From the NCBI RefSeq assembly GCF_013409935.1, contig NZ_JACCCO010000003.1, positions 1-64,000 of the forward strand: 64,000 nucleotides of DNA, read 5' to 3'. The position numbers were made by a program, and so were the translations under genes. Below the pieces are notes generated by a model. That model did not search any database. It was not told where the DNA came from and was given only the letters and a program-made list of their open reading frames with translations. The stretch is from Streptosporangium sandarakinum. GTDB lineage: Bacteria > Actinomycetota > Actinomycetes > Streptosporangiales > Streptosporangiaceae. Position 1 is the stretch's first letter; the number at the start of each line of letters is the position of its first letter. This document shows, piece after piece, positions 9,423 through 18,339 of the stretch.

Positions 9423-10381
9423 CAGGCACGCACCCGGGTCTGTCGTGGATCGAAGGCGTCGCGCAGGCCGTCGCCGATGAAGTTGATCGACAGCGCGATC
9501 GCGATGATGAAGATGCCCGGCCACCAGAACAGCCACGGGCGGGTGCTGAACGCGGTGCGGTACTCGTTGATCAGCTGGCCGAGAGAGGTGTCGGGGGCCT
9601 GCACGCCCAGGCCGAGGAACGACAGCGCCGACTCCAGCAGCACCGCGTTCGCGGTGGCCAGCGTCGCGCTGACCACGATCACGCCGATGGTGTTGGGCAG
9701 GATGTGCCGGAAGATGATCCGGCGGGCCGGGGTGCCGACGGCGCGGGCCGCCTCCACGAACTCCTTCTCCCGCAGCGAGAGGAACTCGCCGCGCAGCAGA
9801 CGGGCCATGGTGGGCCAGATCGTCAGGCCGAGGACGATGCCGAGCGGCACCACGCCGGCGTCACCGAACCTGCGGCCGAGGACGGCGGCGATGACCAGGA
9901 CCGGAATGGTGATCATCACGTCGGTGACGCGCATCAGGACGGCCTCGACGCGCCCGCGGTAGTAGCCGGCCACCGCGCCGACGATGGCGCCGACCAGGGT
10001 GGCCACGATGCCGACCAGGAAGGCCACGATGATCGACTGCTGGACGCCGCGCATGGTCTTGGCGAAGTAGTCGACGCCGATGTCGTCCTGGCCGAAGGGG
10101 TGGTCGCCGATGCTGAACGGGGACAGGCTGAGCGTCGGCTTGCCCTGGTTCACCAGCGCCCCTGTGGTGATGTAGCTCTGGTCCCACCAGCCGGGGATGC
10201 CGGCGAAGCCGATGGAGCTGAACGCCAGCACGAGGACCAGGCCGAAGACGATCATTCCGGCCAGCGCGGCCCGGTGCCGGAAGAACCGCCGGCGCACCAT
10301 CTGGGCCTGGGTGCGGGCGACGATCGTCATGCCCTGCTCGACGGCGCCGTCCGGTGCCTGCGTGTCTGCGCTGAGTGTCAT
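9422..10381 (-). CDS. Peptide-type ABC transporter permease (OppC/DppC)
   Basis: 319 residues with the BPD_transp_1 fold. A short cytoplasmic N-terminus is followed by a first TM segment (AALAGMIVFGLVLVLAF), a periplasmic loop of ~70 residues, and a TM bundle containing the EAA-type loop EFVEAARAVGTPARRIIFRH that contacts the ATPases. The N-terminal OppC_N region suits the DppC type rather than DppB. It is coupled to the downstream ATPase gene by a 1-bp overlap and lies 19 bp after the DppB-like gene. Confidence 0.88.
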   Translation of the reverse strand: MTLSADTQAPDGAVEQGMTIVARTQAQMVRRRFFRHRAALAGMIVFGLVLVLAFSSIGFAGIPGWWDQSYITTGALVNQGKPTLSLSPFSIGDHPFGQDDIGVDYFAKTMRGVQQSIIVAFLVGIVATLVGAIVGAVAGYYRGRVEAVLMRVTDVMITIPVLVIAAVLGRRFGDAGVVPLGIVLGLTIWPTMARLLRGEFLSLREKEFVEAARAVGTPARRIIFRHILPNTIGVIVVSATLATANAVLLESALSFLGLGVQAPDTSLGQLINEYRTAFSTRPWLFWWPGIFIIAIALSINFIGDGLRDAFDPRQTRVRA

Positions 10382-10400
10382 GAGTGGGTCTCCGATGCTT

Positions 10401-11909
10401 TCACGACAGCCGGATGCGCGGGTCGAGGTAGGCGTAGAGGATGTCGGCGATCATGTTGAACACGACCACCGCGGTCCCGGTGACGATGAAGAACGCCATG
10501 ACCGGCCCCGGGTCCACCTCCTGGAGGCCCTTGGTGAACATGAAGCCCATGCCGCGCCAGCCGAAGACGTTCTCGGTGACCACCGCGCCGCCGATCACGC
10601 CGGCGAGGTCGAAGGCCATCATGGTGGTGACCGGGATCAGGCCGTTGCGGAAGGCGTGCTTGAGGACGACGGTGCGCTCGGGGAGGCCCTTGGCCCGGGC
10701 GGTGCGCACGTAGTCCTGGTTCATGACCTCCAGCATGCTGGCCCGGCTGAACCGGGTGTAGGTGGCCAGCGAGATCAGGATGAGGGCCAGGGTGGGCAGC
10801 AGCAGGTGGCCGGCGCTGTCGAGGCCGGTCTGCCAGAAGTCGCCCTGGTAGTTGGGGGTGCGGGCGCCGATCGTCGAGACGGGGCGGTGACGCACGGAGG
10901 CGCTGAAGCCGGCGAACGCCTGGAGCATCCGGTCCAGGAAGACCATGGCGCCGGTGAACACGCCGGTCAGCGTGGCGGCGGTCATCGCCTGGCGGCGCTG
11001 CAGGCCGCCGAGGGCGTAGCCGAGGCCGAGGCAGACGGCGATGGTCAGCAGCAGCAGGCCGCCGATCTCCAGCCAGGTCGGGTCGGCCAGTACGGGGCCG
11101 AGGACCTGCGAGCAGATCGCGCCGATCACGGCGGCGGCGAGGGCGGCGTACAGCGGGCCGCGGTACTGCAGGCCGGCGGCCAGGGCGGTGAAGCCGACCG
11201 CGGTGGCCAGGCCGAAGGCCAGGATCAGCGGGGTGCCCAGACCGGGATCGGCGAACCAGCGGGTCACCGACAGGATGGTGAACAGCGCGCCGCTGACCAC
11301 GAGGCCGACGGCGAAGGCGACGAGCCGGCGCCTGCGGTCACCGACGGTGAGCGCGCCGAAGATCAGGCCGCCGAGGAGGGCGAGGGCGCCGATCACCACG
11401 GGCGGGATGACCGGGTCCTTCAGCCAGTTGTTGAACTCGATGGCGACGTACTGCTTGAGCATGACCGCCACCCAGAAGAGCGGCAGGGAGAAGCAGATGA
11501 AGGCGGCGAAGGTGACGGTGTAGTCGAAACCGCTGTACTGCCGGAGCGCGGAGATGATGCCGATGACGATGCCGACCGTGATGGCCAGCACGGTCGCGGC
11601 GAGCACGAGCTGCAGGGTCGCCGAGAGCGCGTCGCTCAGGATGGGGGCGAGGGCCTGGCCGTCGCGGTTCACGCCGAGGTCGCCGCGGACGATCCGGCCC
11701 AGCCAGCCCAGGTAGCGGAGCACGACGGGGACGTCGAGCTGCATCCGCTCGGACCGCTCGGCGATCTTGGTGAGCTTCTGGGGGCTGTTGTCCTGGCGGA
11801 GGTCCTCAAGGGGGTCGCCCGCGAACGCGGTGAGGACGTAGATGATGAAGGTCGCCGCCAGGAGGACGAAGAACGAGATGACCAGTCTCCGCGCGATGAA
11901 GACGATCAC
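10401..11909 (-). CDS. Peptide-type ABC transporter permease (OppB/DppB), with an unusually long insertion
   Basis: 502 residues, against ~310-340 for ordinary DppB proteins. The N-terminus (MIVFIARRLVISFFVLLAA) and the C-terminal half with the EAA loop DYVRTARAKGLPERTVVLKH and the ending YAYLDPRIRLS are classical. Between residues ~175 and ~335 there are several extra hydrophobic helices plus short charged loops, apparently inserted before the EAA-loop bundle. This long form is not obviously a fusion to a known domain. It partners the DppC-like permease 19 bp downstream. The insertion is intact coding sequence, with no frameshift. Confidence 0.85.
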   Translation of the reverse strand: MIVFIARRLVISFFVLLAATFIIYVLTAFAGDPLEDLRQDNSPQKLTKIAERSERMQLDVPVVLRYLGWLGRIVRGDLGVNRDGQALAPILSDALSATLQLVLAATVLAITVGIVIGIISALRQYSGFDYTVTFAAFICFSLPLFWVAVMLKQYVAIEFNNWLKDPVIPPVVIGALALLGGLIFGALTVGDRRRRLVAFAVGLVVSGALFTILSVTRWFADPGLGTPLILAFGLATAVGFTALAAGLQYRGPLYAALAAAVIGAICSQVLGPVLADPTWLEIGGLLLLTIAVCLGLGYALGGLQRRQAMTAATLTGVFTGAMVFLDRMLQAFAGFSASVRHRPVSTIGARTPNYQGDFWQTGLDSAGHLLLPTLALILISLATYTRFSRASMLEVMNQDYVRTARAKGLPERTVVLKHAFRNGLIPVTTMMAFDLAGVIGGAVVTENVFGWRGMGFMFTKGLQEVDPGPVMAFFIVTGTAVVVFNMIADILYAYLDPRIRLS

Positions 11910-11950
11910 TTCGTCACCTCCCGTTCATGGAAGAGGGACTGCGTGGATCA

Positions 11951-11993
11951 GGGCCGGGACCGGGAGGGCTTGTGGCCTTCCCGGTCCCGGCCC
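11951..11993 (-). other. Intercistronic hairpin between binding-protein gene and permease gene
   Basis: A 15-bp inverted repeat (11951-11965 with 11979-11993) sits in the 155-bp gap after the binding-protein gene. Such stems commonly stabilise the binding-protein mRNA or attenuate read-through so that the lipoprotein is made in excess over the membrane subunits. There is no U-tract. Confidence 0.5.
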
Positions 11994-12064
11994 CGTGGGG
12001 ACTGCTGTTTTCCGTCAACCGCGGTCGTGGCCGTGGCCGTGGCCCGCGGTCAGAGCGGGTGGAA

Positions 12065-13816
12065 CTACTCGATCGTCCACTTGTCCATGTTCCAGCTGAT
12101 GCCGGCCTGGGTCGGGTTCGGGACGACGTTGTTGACGCCCTCGGACCACGCGGTCAGGTTCGGGTTCTCGTACAGCGGGATCGTGGCGAGGTCCTGCCAC
12201 ATGATCTTCTCGGCCTCGGCGACGAGCGGGGTCTGCGCGGCCTTGTCGGTGGTCGCGTTGACCTTCTTCAGCAGCTCGTCGACCTTCTTGTTCGAGTAGC
12301 AGCCGTTGTTGTTGCCCTTGTGCTCGCTGTCGCACTTGCTGGGCGAGGTGTACGTCGAGGTGCTGCCGCTGATCAGGTCGGAGCCGATCCAGCCGAACAG
12401 GGCCACGTCGTAGGTGTTGTTGGTCAGGCCGTTACCGAAGAAGTTCTCGTCGCCGTTGTCCTTGATCTTGAAACCGGCCTTGTTGCAGGAGTCACTGATC
12501 AGCTGGGCGACCGAGGTGCGGCGGGGGTTCGGCGACTGGTAACCGATCTTGACCTCGAGGCCCTCCTTGCCGGCCTTCTTCAGCAGGGCCTTGGCGCCCT
12601 CGATGTCGACCTGGTCGTACTTCTTGTCCTCGCCGCCGATGCCGTTGACGACGTCGGCGTAGTTCGGCTGGACGCTGGCGACCAGGCGGGTCTGGAGGAT
12701 GGCGGCGTTCGGGTTCAGCGGCTTGATCAGGTTGTCGACGATCAGCTGCCGCGGGACGCACTTGGCGAAGGCCTCACGCAGGGTGCGGTCCTTGAACGGG
12801 CTGGAGTCCATGTTGAAGTCAAGGTGGTCGTAGAAGTACTGCGGACCGGTCTTGACGGTGACGCCCTCAAGGGCGTTCAGCTGGTTGAGCACGTCCGGGC
12901 CGGGCTGCGGCACGGCGATGTTGACCTCGCCGTTCTGCAGCGCCTGGGCCTGCTGGTCGAGCGCGATGAAACGCTCGACGACGGTCTGCACCTGCGGCTT
13001 GGGGCCCCAGTACTTGTCGTTGGCCACGAAGGTCAGCGACTGGCCGGCGTCGAACTTGGAGAGCTTGTACGGGCCGGAGGAGGGGATCAGGTCCTCGCTG
13101 AGCAGCTGGCCCTTCATGACCCAGCCGTCGTTGTAGAACTTGATCGCGTCGGCGAGCTTCTTGGCGTCCTTCTTCTTGACGGCCTCGATGAACTCGTCCT
13201 CCGACAGACCGCCCTTCTTCTCCACCACCTGGGCCGGCATGATCTGGCCCACGGAGTACAGCGCGCCGGCCCAGTCACCGAACGGCTCGGAGTAGGTGTG
13301 GGTGATCTCCTTGCCGCCCTTTTCACAGTTCGGCACGTCGGTGAGCTCGTAGCCGGTGGTGCCGGCGGTGGAGAAGCCCTTGATCTTGCCGGAGTTGGCG
13401 GCCCAGGCCAGCATCAGGTCGTCGCAGTCGATCGGCGTGCCGTCGGACCAGACGGCCGCGGGGTTGATCGTGTACTTGACCTTCAGCGGGTCGTCGGAGA
13501 TCTTCTCGAAGGTGCCGAAGTCCTTGTCCGGGGTGACCGTGCCGTCGCCGCCGTAGTACCAGAAGCCGGTCAGCACGCGCTGCAGCGGCAGGTTGTTGCG
13601 GGAGGAGTTCTCCGCGCCGGTGTTGCCGTTGTAGGAGCTGAACTCCTGGTCGAAGGCGAAGGTGATCGTCTTCCCCGCGCCGGAGGACGACGAGGCTGCG
13701 GCCGAGCCCGACGTGGTGGGCTTGCTCGCCGAGTCGGTGCCCGCGCAGGCGCTCAGCAGGAGTGCACCTCCTGCCACTGCTACTAGAAACTTGCCAGATG
13801 TCCGCGCATGGAACAC
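12065..13816 (-). CDS. Peptide-type ABC transporter substrate-binding lipoprotein (SBP family 5)
   Basis: 583 residues from a GTG preceded by AGGAG at 8 nt spacing. The signal peptide ends in a lipobox LLLSAC with Cys24 as the lipidation site, followed by a Ser/Thr/Ala linker. The rest matches SBP_bac_5, including W-SDG-P and the characteristic RTLREAFAKCVPRQLIVDN segment. It captures peptides, or another bulky solute of that class, outside the membrane and hands them to the permeases encoded downstream. It is first in the operon SBP-B-C-D-F. Substrate identity cannot be read from sequence. Confidence 0.92.
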   Translation of the reverse strand: MFHARTSGKFLVAVAGGALLLSACAGTDSASKPTTSGSAAASSSSGAGKTITFAFDQEFSSYNGNTGAENSSRNNLPLQRVLTGFWYYGGDGTVTPDKDFGTFEKISDDPLKVKYTINPAAVWSDGTPIDCDDLMLAWAANSGKIKGFSTAGTTGYELTDVPNCEKGGKEITHTYSEPFGDWAGALYSVGQIMPAQVVEKKGGLSEDEFIEAVKKKDAKKLADAIKFYNDGWVMKGQLLSEDLIPSSGPYKLSKFDAGQSLTFVANDKYWGPKPQVQTVVERFIALDQQAQALQNGEVNIAVPQPGPDVLNQLNALEGVTVKTGPQYFYDHLDFNMDSSPFKDRTLREAFAKCVPRQLIVDNLIKPLNPNAAILQTRLVASVQPNYADVVNGIGGEDKKYDQVDIEGAKALLKKAGKEGLEVKIGYQSPNPRRTSVAQLISDSCNKAGFKIKDNGDENFFGNGLTNNTYDVALFGWIGSDLISGSTSTYTSPSKCDSEHKGNNNGCYSNKKVDELLKKVNATTDKAAQTPLVAEAEKIMWQDLATIPLYENPNLTAWSEGVNNVVPNPTQAGISWNMDKWTIE

Positions 13817-14578
13817 GGCAGCACTCCTTTAATTGTCCGGTCTGGGGTCAGCCGCCAGCAATGGTCGAACAAAGCTGAGCACCGGGAGTCTCCCCTGGAC
13901 AAGTGGGGCGACTTGGGTGTTGCAGACCTGATACCGGCGACGTCCCATCTTGTAACAAAGCAGGCCGGTAATCGGGAAACTACACAATTGCGAAAATAGG
14001 GCGGAAAGTTCCCTTTGTCTGAAAAGTCCGTTATATCCCCTAACGCATGGTGTTCGACTGTGGTGCGGCGGGAGGGCGGTGGTGGAGGAGTCCCAGGTGG
14101 ACGGTCTGTCGGGGTGTCGGTGAGGTCGATCTCGCTCACTTTCCGTGACCGGGCGGGTGCCGGGTCTCCGTTCCGCCGGTGTGGACCCGACGGGGTCGGG
14201 GTGATCCCCGGCGGAACGCGCGGAAGGACTCGCTTCGGGCGCGGGAGGGGTCGTCGGTGGAGTTCGGGTGTGGTGGGGGGAGGGCTTCCGGGTGGAGTCC
14301 GGCGCGCGCGGCCGGAAGGTGCAGGATTTCCTTCCGTCCGACCTTTTCGGGGGATGACAAGCGGTCGAACCGGTCTGTGGAAGGATTTCTTCTTTCCGGT
14401 CCGCGCCTGATCCGTGATCGCCGCTTTCCTTCGGCCCTTTCTGCTATTAAGCGCCGTTAATATCCTTTGTGTCTTATGACTCTTTCGTCCGGATTTCGCG
14501 GTCCGACGCCCGGGCATCCCGCCGTGCCGGGCGGATCCCCGGTCCCGGCACCCTCGCCGGGCGGGCACCCTGGAAGGC
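13817..14578 (+). other. 762-bp divergent intergenic region, no credible gene
   Basis: This stretch separates the importer operon (minus) from the Pth2-like gene (plus). AT-richer patches at ~13975-14050 and ~14440-14500 are the likely promoter zones. At 14032-14048 an interrupted repeat CGTTA...TAACG is visible. Open frames in the middle have poor codon bias and no family resemblance. I see no RNA gene. Confidence 0.5.
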
Positions 14579-15406
14579 GTGAACGAGTCGAACGGACAGC
14601 GGGGCGGGTACGGCGCCGCGGAGGACATCGAGGTCGCGGGGACCACGGGGGCCGCGGACGGCGGGGAGACGGCCGCGGCGGCCGGGCGGCCACGGCGGGA
14701 CGAGGACGCGGCCGGGCAGCGGGTGCTCCCGCTCGTGGTCCGGATCGAACGGGCGACCCCGCCCGAGCGCACCGACGCCCTGGAGGCGGCCGCCCTGGCC
14801 GTGCTGACGCTGCTCGACGCCCCGCAGGCGGCCCCCGGCGGCGAGTGGGCCGAGGCGGTCCGCGCCTGGGAGGACGGCCGGATCAGGAAGGTCGTACGGC
14901 GGGCACGCGGAGCCGAGTGGCGCCGGGTGCTCGCCCTGCCCGGCCTCACCGTCACCCACGGCACCGCCGAGGTCCGGGTCCACCCGCCGGTCCCGCTCGA
15001 CGCCTGGCCCAGGGACCTGTCGCGTCTCCAGGTCTCCGGCACCGACCTGTCCGACTCCGCCGAACCGGCACCGCCCGAGCCGGGGGAGCCGGTCCTGTGG
15101 GTGAACCCGGGCCTTTCGATGTCGGCGGGCAAGGCGATGGCCCAGGCCGGGCACGCCGCCCAGCTCGCCTGGTGGGCCGGCGACGAGGCCGCGCGCCACG
15201 CCTGGCGGGAGCGCGGCCTGGCGGTGGCCGTGCGGACCGCCGCGCCCGGCGCCTGGGAGGCACTGGCCGGTTCCGGCCTGCCCGTGGTCAGGGACGCCGG
15301 GTTCACCGAGATCGAGCCCGGCTCCCGCACGGTCGTCGCGGACGTCCCGTGGCTGCGCCGAGGCGAGCCGTACCCCGCGGGTGCGAGGCCGTCCGGACGG
15401 TCCTGA
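14579..15406 (+). CDS. Peptidyl-tRNA hydrolase 2 (Pth2)-like protein
   Basis: 275 residues. The C-terminal third carries the Pth2 hallmark MSAGKAMAQAGHAAQ (about residues 181-195), preceded by a strand VLWVNPGLS and followed by GL-VAVRTAAPG and a VVRDAGFTEIEPGSRTVVAD region that aligns with the end of the Pth2 fold. The first ~160 residues are an actinobacterial N-terminal extension, acidic then alpha-helical. Pth2 enzymes recycle peptidyl-tRNA by cleaving the ester bond. It probably acts in the cytoplasm, but an actinobacterial variant with another aminoacyl- or peptidyl-tRNA substrate is possible. Monocistronic, 175 bp before the next gene. Confidence 0.75.
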   Translation: MNESNGQRGGYGAAEDIEVAGTTGAADGGETAAAAGRPRRDEDAAGQRVLPLVVRIERATPPERTDALEAAALAVLTLLDAPQAAPGGEWAEAVRAWEDGRIRKVVRRARGAEWRRVLALPGLTVTHGTAEVRVHPPVPLDAWPRDLSRLQVSGTDLSDSAEPAPPEPGEPVLWVNPGLSMSAGKAMAQAGHAAQLAWWAGDEAARHAWRERGLAVAVRTAAPGAWEALAGSGLPVVRDAGFTEIEPGSRTVVADVPWLRRGEPYPAGARPSGRS

Positions 15407-15581
15407 TGTGCGACCCGCCCGGAGATCCCGGGAACCGGGAGGCGGAGCGGGGGCCCGGAGCGGGTCCGTGCGGTGGCCCGCCTTTGGGCAGGTGCCGTAC
15501 CAAACGTGAAAAAACCACTCGTTTTCTAAGTGTGATGGGTATCCCGCACGGGATAAGCCGATTTGTCGTACGCTCCCGATC

Positions 15582-16571
15582 GTGCTCGATGGGGTGGGTG
15601 GGACCGGAGGGACCCGTGGGACGGGTTCCGTGCCGACATACGTGGTGGCCGAGGCGGAGACCTCCGAGTTGCCGAAGATCGTCGTCGAGCCCGGGCCCAA
15701 GCACCCTCCGGTCTCACCGGTGAAGCGGTCCCGCATCGGCGACCTGCCGATGCGGGTGATCTACCGGTTCCTGGCCGTGACCGTCGCCGTGGTCGTGGCC
15801 GCCGTGGCGGCGGTGATCGGCTTCATGTCGTCCGGCTCCTCAGACCGACCGGGCGGAGAGGCGCCGGGGCCGATCGCCGCGCCATCTGCCGCGACGCCCC
15901 AGCCCGGTCCCAGTTCATCGCCCGAGCCGCCGTCGGCGTCCTCCTCGGCGTCGGCCTCCCCGTCCGCCGCGCCGACCGCGAGCGCGACCCCCGCCACGCC
16001 GCCCCGGAGCGCCGCGGTGCTCGCCGCCCTGGCCGACCCCCGCGTCCCCGAGCTGCCGGACGACAAACGGCTCGGCCGGCTGCCCGGCAAGCCGCACGCC
16101 ACCAAGCGCCGGATCCGGGACACCCGCTCCGGGGTGTCGCTGGTCCGCTTCGGCAAGCCGTGGAAGGGCTACGGCACCGCGCCGTTCGCCACCAAGCAGG
16201 TCCTGCCGAAGGCCAGGGGCGCGGCCACCCGCGCGATGCTCGTGAGCTGCCCGGTGCCGATCAACGTGCAGGAGACCGTCAAGGACACCGCGCTGCTGGC
16301 CGCACGCTGGACGCTCAACCACCACCCCCGCGGCGGGAAGATCACCTGGACGGCATCCCAGCCGATCAAGGACGGCTGGATGCTGGCCTACCAGGTGAGA
16401 TACAAGGTCAAGGGCAAGTCCCGCCGTTCCATGGCCGCGGTCGCGGTGAAGGAGATCCCCGGCGCCGCCAAACCGGCCCTCGTCTTCGTGACCATCCCCG
16501 ACGCCCAGCGCTCCCGCTGGCGCGACATCAACACCGCGATCTCCTCGATCTCCACGGTCAAGCCGGAGTAG
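15582..16571 (+). CDS. Single-pass membrane protein with conserved C-terminal extracytoplasmic domain
   Basis: 329 residues from a GTG; a second GTG at 15627 is an alternative start and neither has a strong ribosome site. One TM helix at residues ~58-82 is followed by a Ser/Pro/Ala-rich stalk (~85-145) and a globular domain. The end of that domain, with a VFVTIPDA strand and DINTAISSI helix, resembles the end of the membrane protein encoded at 57635-59452 (VYMSVPDS ... DINTVFKSI). The two therefore appear to share an extracytoplasmic domain. I do not recognise a named family and no catalytic motif is visible. Confidence 0.65.
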   Translation: MLDGVGGTGGTRGTGSVPTYVVAEAETSELPKIVVEPGPKHPPVSPVKRSRIGDLPMRVIYRFLAVTVAVVVAAVAAVIGFMSSGSSDRPGGEAPGPIAAPSAATPQPGPSSSPEPPSASSSASASPSAAPTASATPATPPRSAAVLAALADPRVPELPDDKRLGRLPGKPHATKRRIRDTRSGVSLVRFGKPWKGYGTAPFATKQVLPKARGAATRAMLVSCPVPINVQETVKDTALLAARWTLNHHPRGGKITWTASQPIKDGWMLAYQVRYKVKGKSRRSMAAVAVKEIPGAAKPALVFVTIPDAQRSRWRDINTAISSISTVKPE

Positions 16572-16697
16572 GCCCGGCCGCGTCGTCCGCGCGGGAGCGG
16601 CCGTCCGCTCCGGATCCGGCGCCTCCCGCCGGCGCCGTGCCCGCCCGCGGAAGGGACCGTCCCTCGCCCGTCACGGCGGACGCTAGGCTCGGCAGAC

Positions 16698-17291
16698 GTG
16701 ACCAGGATCGTTCTCGCCTCAGCCTCGCCCGCCCGTCTCGCCCTCCTGCGCAGCGCGGGGCTCGACCCCGAAGTCATCGTCAGCGGCGTCGACGAGGAGG
16801 CCGTCACGGCCGACACCCCGGGCGAGCTCTGCCTCACCCTGGCGCGCGCCAAGGCGGCGGCCGTGGCGCGTGACGTGACCGACGGCCTGGTCATCGGCTG
16901 CGACTCGATGCTGGAGCTCGACGGCCGGGCCTACGGCAAGCCGTCCTCGCCCGAGGAGGCCGTCTCCCGCTGGCGGTCCATGCGCGGTCGTGAGGGCCGC
17001 CTGCTCACCGGCCACTGCGTGATCGACACCGCGAGCGGCGCGCAGGTGTCGGAGGTGGGGGCCACGGTGGTGCGCTTCGGAGCGCCCTCCGACGAGGAGA
17101 TCACCGCCTACGTCGCCACCGGCGAGCCCTGCCGGGTCGCGGGCGCCTTCACCCTGGACGGCCCCGGCGGCTGGTTCGTCGAGGGCATCGAGGGCGACCA
17201 CGGCAACGTCCTGGGCATCTCCCTGCCCCTCCTGCGCCGCCTCCTCGCCACGCTGGGGGTCTCCGTGCCGGGCCTGTGGCGGCAAGCCTGA
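16698..17291 (+). CDS. maf: Maf-family nucleoside triphosphate pyrophosphatase
   Basis: 197 residues from a GTG. The start [19 protein letters not shown] is the Maf signature, followed by GVDEE, the [16 protein letters not shown] segment with the catalytic Asp, and the C-terminal [27 protein letters not shown] block. Maf enzymes hydrolyse non-canonical or modified nucleotides (dTTP/UTP or m7GTP type) to monophosphates, protecting nucleic acids. Length and motifs are complete. It lies upstream of, and parallel to, the EI24 gene with a GC-rich hairpin (17296-17316) between. Confidence 0.92.
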   Translation: MTRIVLASASPARLALLRSAGLDPEVIVSGVDEEAVTADTPGELCLTLARAKAAAVARDVTDGLVIGCDSMLELDGRAYGKPSSPEEAVSRWRSMRGREGRLLTGHCVIDTASGAQVSEVGATVVRFGAPSDEEITAYVATGEPCRVAGAFTLDGPGGWFVEGIEGDHGNVLGISLPLLRRLLATLGVSVPGLWRQA

Positions 17292-17366
17292 CCTTCGGCC
17301 GGGGACGCTCCGGCCGGAGACGACGGCGTCGTACGGTGATCGGCCACTCCCGCTAATCTTCCGGCC

Positions 17367-18137
17367 ATGGGTCATTTCCGCTCCTTCGCGAAGGGCGCCG
17401 GTTTCTTCCTCCAGGGACTGCGCTGGGTCGCGCGCAATCCCCGGTGGTGGCTGTTCGGTCTGGTCCCGGCGCTGATCGCGTTCGCGCTCTACGCCGTCGC
17501 GCTCTACTTCCTCGGTTCCAACGCGCGGGACATCGCCGAATGGATGACGCCGTTCGCCGCAGGGTGGGGGGAGGCGGCGCGCACCGCGCTGTACACCCTG
17601 CTCGGCGTGGCCCTCTTCGGCGCCGGAGTGGTCCTGGCCGTGGTGACCTTCACCGCGGTGACCCTGATCCTGGGCGGGCCCTTCTACGAGAAGCTCTCCG
17701 AGAAGGTCGAGGAGAGTCACGGGGAGCTGCCGGAAGGGCCCGACGTCCCGCTCTGGAAGTCGATCCCCCGCTCCATCGGGGACAGTCTGGTCATCCTGGG
17801 CTACACGCTGCTGTTCACGATCCCGCTGTTCTTCCTCGGTTTCGTGCCGGTGGTCGGTCAGACGGTGGCGCCGGTCCTGGGCGCGCTCGTCTCCGGCTTC
17901 TTCCTCACCGCCGAGCTCACCACGCTGGCCATGGAACGCAGGGGCATGCGGCGCGGGACACGCTTCGCCCTGCTCAAATCGGACAAGGCGGCCGTGTTCG
18001 GGTTCGGGGTGCTGCTCTTCCTCATCTTCCTGATCCCGCTGGCAGCGGTGGTCGCGATGCCGGCCGCCGTGGCGGGAGCGACGGTCATGGTGCGGACGCG
18101 CCTGGTGCCCGCGGAGCCTCTCCACCGGCGGGACTGA
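17367..18137 (+). CDS. EI24/CysZ-like integral membrane protein
   Basis: 256 residues with about five hydrophobic segments. The N-terminus (FAKGAGFFLQGLRWVARNPRWW) and the GGPFYEKLSEKVEE motif are typical of the EI24 (etoposide-induced 2.4/CysZ) family. CysZ homologs move sulfate in proteobacteria. Actinobacterial members have no proven function, so transport is inferred only from the fold. No neighbouring sulfur genes support a sulfate role. The start ATG is close to an AATCTTCCGG leader without a strong ribosome site. Confidence 0.85.
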   Translation: MGHFRSFAKGAGFFLQGLRWVARNPRWWLFGLVPALIAFALYAVALYFLGSNARDIAEWMTPFAAGWGEAARTALYTLLGVALFGAGVVLAVVTFTAVTLILGGPFYEKLSEKVEESHGELPEGPDVPLWKSIPRSIGDSLVILGYTLLFTIPLFFLGFVPVVGQTVAPVLGALVSGFFLTAELTTLAMERRGMRRGTRFALLKSDKAAVFGFGVLLFLIFLIPLAAVVAMPAAVAGATVMVRTRLVPAEPLHRRD

Positions 18138-18339
18138 CACCGGGCCTCCGTGCCGGACGCGATGCGTCCTGGAACCCGTGCGGCACGCCCCGGGCCCCGG
18201 CGACATGTCCCGGGACTTCCGCGCGGTGCGTTCCGGGGCGGCGGAGGGTTTTCCACAGGTCGGCCCGATCCCGGCCGGCCGTCCACAGAACGGGATTCGA
18301 CCCGACGGGGGAGACCCGGAACGCGCGAGGCTCTGGGCC

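Noticed and set aside
10197..13786. Very long open frames on the plus strand across the peptide importer operon
   Set aside because: They are antisense to clear permease and binding-protein genes and arise from GC-rich third positions; no family resemblance.
14015..14460. Small genes in the gap before the Pth2-like gene
   Set aside because: Multiple overlapping frames on both strands with no codon bias preference and no ribosome sites.
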